NCBI GenBank assembly: GCA_018449715.1
Contig: JAAVVA010000005.1
Coordinates: forward strand, 372,001 to 436,000
Source of the DNA: Acidobacteriaceae bacterium dw_441
Lineage (GTDB): Bacteria > Acidobacteriota > Terriglobia > Terriglobales > Acidobacteriaceae
DNA length: 64,000 nucleotides
Reading direction: 5' to 3'
Every line of letters begins with the position of its first letter. Position 1 is the first letter of the stretch. Below the pieces are notes generated by a model. The model made no database searches and was not told the DNA's origin. It was given only the letters and a program-made list of their open reading frames with translations. Both the position numbers and the translations under genes were made by a program. This document shows, piece after piece, positions 61,451 to 64,000 of the stretch.

Positions 61451-61963
61451 TTACTGAAGCGATCCAGTCTGTCCGCTGGTCAGCATGGTTGCGATAAGTA
61501 TGACTTCGCGAAACACTTCCTCCGGCAGCACGCTCGCGATAGGCCGAGCTGCGTTGATCTCATCCTGGTCCGGTATGAGGATGAGTTCGTCTTCGGTGCT
61601 GGTGACTTCGCTGGTTCGAAGCAGGTGAAGGAACTCGGCCTTGTTCTTCGGTGAATTGAACGAGAACAAGAGTTCGTATGCGTCGGCTTCGGGGTCGCCG
61701 AGGAGCGCGACCATACGGGTATCGGTCATCTGGGCGTATGCCAGCATATGTCCGATCGCTTCTGTCACCACTGCACGATCTTCCGCATTATGCCTGGGCA
61801 GAAACTCTACGAGCACGATCCAATCTTTCTCTTCGCTCCAGGGCTGCGGCATGGATGGTCTTTGCTTCGACGGGTTGTTCGATTTTCGGCTCATCACTAA
61901 GGAATCATCGCGCAGAGTGGCTGACGGAGCCAAGCCAGGACGGTTCAGGCGTGGTGATTGCAC
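61451..61963 (-). CDS. Hypothetical protein of the integration module
   Basis: 170 residues from a GTG with AAGGA about 11 nt upstream; ATG 61894 (147 residues) is an alternative without a good site. A segment WIVLVEFLPRHNAEDRAVVTEAIGHMLAYAQ is helical and the C-terminus (EVFREVILIATMLTSG) is amphipathic. No family recognised. It diverges from the xis-int promoter element and lies between the methyltransferase locus and that promoter. Confidence 0.55.
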   Translation of the reverse strand: MQSPRLNRPGLAPSATLRDDSLVMSRKSNNPSKQRPSMPQPWSEEKDWIVLVEFLPRHNAEDRAVVTEAIGHMLAYAQMTDTRMVALLGDPEADAYELLFSFNSPKNKAEFLHLLRTSEVTSTEDELILIPDQDEINAARPIASVLPEEVFREVILIATMLTSGQTGSLQ

Positions 61964-61979
61964 GACACTCTGTGTCCTT

Positions 61980-62026
61980 GGATTATTGCTCTGGATGGAA
62001 TAATGCGTCGGAAAAGGTAATAATCG
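61980..62026 (+). promoter_or_regulatory. Conserved 47-bp promoter element of the xis-int operon
   Basis: 42 of 47 bases match the element upstream of virB2, in the orientation of the downstream genes, 84 nt before the xis ATG. Differences are confined to five positions, four of them in the spacer between the GGATTATTG and TGGAATAATG blocks. It ends in GGTAATAATCG. Confidence 0.75.
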
Positions 62027-62110
62027 AGGGCCGTTTGCCGGTCTAAGTTGACTTCATCCGGAGCGAAGAGGGCCTATCTGGCCCGATTGCGCGGAGGGAG
62101 GTCAACTTTG

Positions 62111-62365
62111 ATGAACTCATCGCTGGGTACAGTGCCGCCATCGGAGCCGTATATCGAGGCCGGACGGGCTGCTGCTTATCTGTCCATGTCGCGGAAGACG
62201 CTGCTCAAAAAAGCACGGTCGGGTCGCCTGCCAGGGCATCCGATTGGCGACGGACGCAAGAAAATGTGGCGCTTTCGCCTCTCGGAACTCGATCGCTGGA
62301 TGCAGACAGAGGTAACATCAGGCAGCGACGGAGGCCGTTCGAAGGAAAGGAAGTCTTTTCTATGA
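62111..62365 (+). CDS. xis: Excisionase-like helix-turn-helix protein (AlpA/Xis type)
   Basis: 84 residues. PYIEAGRAAAYLSMSRKTLLKKARSG is the MerR-like winged HTH of the DNA-binding 17 family used by excisionases, and LSELDRWM completes it. ATG 62111 is preceded by GGAGG. Its stop overlaps the integrase ATG by 4 nt. It is the probable recombination directionality factor of the ICE. Confidence 0.8.
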   Translation: MNSSLGTVPPSEPYIEAGRAAAYLSMSRKTLLKKARSGRLPGHPIGDGRKKMWRFRLSELDRWMQTEVTSGSDGGRSKERKSFL

Positions 62366-63600
62366 AACGGTCACGATATCAACAAGGGGCTCTTTTCACA
62401 GAACCCCGAAAAACCGGCCCTGAGGTATGGGTCTATAAGTGGCGCGAGACAGGTCCGGATGGAAAGCGCCACTCGAAGAAGGAGGTTCTGGGGACGGTGG
62501 AGGATATCCGCACCCGGAGCGACGCGCAGAGGGCGGCTGAAAAGTTCCGCCTCAATATCAACCGCAAGGTCACCGAATCTTCTGGACCGGCGACCCTCAA
62601 CAAACTGGTGGAGCACTATCGGATGAAGGAGATGCCGATGGAGTCTCACGAGGACAAGCGAAGGTCGACGAAGATGGGCTATCTCAGCAATCTCAACAAT
62701 CACATCGTGCCGCGCTGGGGAGACTACAACCCCAAGAGCATCACGACGGTTGAGGTCGAAGAGTGGGTCAAGTCACTCAAACTCGCGCCGGCAAGCCGGG
62801 CCAAGGTCCGCAATGTGCTGAGCATGGTTTTCCGGCATGGGATGCGCTGGGGATGGCTGGAGAAGAACCCGGTCACGCTGGTGCGTTGCAGTTCGAAGCG
62901 ACTGCGGCGGCCGGACATCCTCACCGCCGAAGAGTTCCGGACTCTGCTCGGAGCGCTTCCAGATCGAGAACGGCTGATGGGAACCGTCTGCGCGACGACC
63001 GGTTTGCGGATCGGCGAAGTGCTGGGGTTGAAGTGGGAAGACATCGACTTCGCCACGCACCAGGCTGATGTGCTGCGCTCCTATTCGGACGGCGCCATCG
63101 GTCCCTGCAAGACGGAGATCTCCGAACAGCCGGTACCCCTCGATGAGATCGTCCTCGAGGAGTTACTGGCCTGGCACCCGGTCTGCGGCTATCCCGAGCC
63201 CGGAGACTGGGTCTTCGCCAGTGACTACAACTTCGGCAAAACTCCCCTTTGGCCCGACAGCCTGCGGACGAAGATCCTGCAGCCGGTCGCCCGCAGGGCA
63301 GGGATCAGGAAGCAGATCGGCTGGCATACGTTCCGGCGCACTTACAGTTCCTTGCTGGCTGAGACCGGCAACGACGTGAAGGTGGTGCAGGAGTTGATGC
63401 GGCACTCGAAGCTCAGCACAACGATGGAGGTCTATACGCAGGCGGGCATGACGAAAAAGCGTGCCGCGCAGCGCAAGGCTGTCGATGCGTTGTTTAACCG
63501 TGATTCGGAGGCATTCAAAGGAGAGGTAGCTATGGGAAAAAGGGTTTGCTCCCTTATCGCTCCCTCGCAATCCTTAATGCTCCCGGATTCCGCTCGCTAA
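62362..63600 (+). CDS. int: Tyrosine recombinase (ICE integrase)
   Basis: 412 residues. An N-terminal Arm/SAM-like region precedes the catalytic domain. The tyrosine-recombinase residues are R216 (TTGLRIGEVLGL), a probable K250, H322-x2-R325 (WHTFRR), H348 (MRHSKL) and nucleophile Y358 (VYTQAG). It joins element and tRNA attachment sites. The ATG overlaps the xis stop. It ends 16 nt before the 3' end of a tRNA-Ala gene, the standard position for an integrase beside its own target. Confidence 0.93.
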   Translation: MKRSRYQQGALFTEPRKTGPEVWVYKWRETGPDGKRHSKKEVLGTVEDIRTRSDAQRAAEKFRLNINRKVTESSGPATLNKLVEHYRMKEMPMESHEDKRRSTKMGYLSNLNNHIVPRWGDYNPKSITTVEVEEWVKSLKLAPASRAKVRNVLSMVFRHGMRWGWLEKNPVTLVRCSSKRLRRPDILTAEEFRTLLGALPDRERLMGTVCATTGLRIGEVLGLKWEDIDFATHQADVLRSYSDGAIGPCKTEISEQPVPLDEIVLEELLAWHPVCGYPEPGDWVFASDYNFGKTPLWPDSLRTKILQPVARRAGIRKQIGWHTFRRTYSSLLAETGNDVKVVQELMRHSKLSTTMEVYTQAGMTKKRAAQRKAVDALFNRDSEAFKGEVAMGKRVCSLIAPSQSLMLPDSAR

Positions 63601-63615
63601 GTTGTTGAAATGATT

Positions 63616-63691
63616 TGGTGGACCTGATCGGGATCGAACCGATGACCTCTTCCATGCCATGGAAGCGCGCTCCCAGCTGCGCCACAGGCCC
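63616..63691 (-). tRNA. tRNA-Ala (anticodon GGC), ICE attachment target
   Basis: 76-nt cloverleaf on the minus strand with encoded CCA. Acceptor arms are GGGCCTG and CAGGTCC. The D arm is GCGC-AGCTGGGA-GCGC and the anticodon stem CTTCC/GGAAG has the loop ATGGCAT, giving anticodon GGC. The T arm is ATCGG-TTCGATC-CCGAT. Its 3' end faces the integrase gene, so the ICE most likely integrated at the tRNA 3' end and this copy restores a functional tRNA. The other attachment copy was not found. Confidence 0.93.
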
Positions 63692-63899
63692 ACTTTTCGT
63701 AGGAAGGACTTTTCTTATTTTCTGATACTTGGGGCGATTCGTCAAACTGGATGGGAACTTCCTGCAAATCACTGGTGTCTAAGTAGGCAGAGTGATGCGA
63801 GCACTCGGCCGCCGGCGGCGTAGTTTTATTCGCACTGCACCGGAAATAGTGCATTTGCCACGAGTTGTCAAAAAGTTTTAGTGTAGAGGTTCACCCGAC

Positions 63900-64000
63900 A
63901 TGCAGGCGGGAACGTTCGTGGGAAATCTGACCAGCGCGATAGGAATTACGACCGAAGAGGCTACCCTCGTCGCCGAGCTCAAGGCCGGCAGCGAAGAGGC
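63900..64000 (+). CDS. ECF sigma factor, N-terminal fragment
   Basis: Open to the window end. 33 codons give MQAGTFVGNLTSAIGITTEEATLVAELKAGSEEA (only part quoted elsewhere); the ending LVAELKAGSEEA is the start of sigma-2 in ECF sigma factors. It is the first chromosomal gene beyond the tRNA-Ala and therefore flanks the ICE. The call is tentative because most of the gene is missing. Confidence 0.6.
   Translation, partial: MQAGTFVGNLTSAIGITTEEATLVAELKAGSEE

Noticed and set aside
1..64000. CRISPR arrays and insertion sequences
   Set aside because: No regularly spaced short repeats and no transposase-like protein were noticed on either strand.

Overview
The window looks like an Acidobacteriota chromosome (Terriglobales such as Granulicella, Terriglobus or Edaphobacter). 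This is an inference from overall gene style and moderate-high GC, not from a marker gene. It ends on the right in a tRNA-Ala(GGC) gene with an integrative and conjugative element (ICE) against its 3' end.

Layout. 1-2.1 kb: 3' part of an error-prone polymerase gene (dnaE2/imuC). 2.1-31 kb: mostly metabolic and regulatory genes. These include two SDR oxidoreductases, a 2-hydroxyacid dehydrogenase with a hotdog thioesterase, LysR and AraC regulators, a PAS kinase/FixJ-type pair, a semialdehyde dehydrogenase, a carboxymuconolactone-decarboxylase-like protein, and a C4-dicarboxylate set (malic enzyme, ClC channel, fumarase, porin, AEC permease). Seven copies of one 15-bp motif lie upstream of genes in this part and suggest a shared regulon. 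31-34 kb: DUF3085 gene with a palindromic leader, lipoprotein, LysR. 34-54 kb: conjugation core with an XRE repressor and a divergent ECF sigma factor fused to a zinc-binding anti-sigma-like domain, VirB11, VirD4, a ribbon-helix-helix protein beside an oriT-like repeat region, two replication-relaxation-like proteins, three tandem SSB-like genes, an orphan C5 methyltransferase, and VirB8-B6-B5-lipoprotein-B10-B9-B4-B3-B2. 54-60 kb: a defence-type insert (Abi-alpha, a PD-(D/E)XK nuclease-like protein, FRG, AlbA_2/Schlafen-like). 60-63.6 kb: DNA adenine/cytosine-N4 methyltransferase, hypothetical gene, excisionase, tyrosine integrase. 63.6 kb on: tRNA-Ala and the start of an ECF sigma gene.

The most unusual signals are regulatory. 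(1) The ssb and methyltransferase genes, 18 kb apart, are preceded by homologous leaders that are long imperfect inverted duplications. On the far side of each palindrome lies a decayed mirror-image copy of the downstream gene's beginning (for ssb, nearly the whole gene). A third palindromic leader, of different sequence, precedes the DUF3085 gene. These resemble the single-stranded-DNA promoters (Frpo/ssi) of plasmid leading regions, which drive ssb and anti-restriction genes in the recipient. (2) One 47-bp element (42/47 identical) lies 83-84 nt upstream of both the T4SS operon and the xis-int operon, pointing at each. It would couple excision to transfer-apparatus expression, possibly through the ICE-encoded sigma factor or XRE protein.

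All alignments were done by eye. The left ICE boundary was not found.
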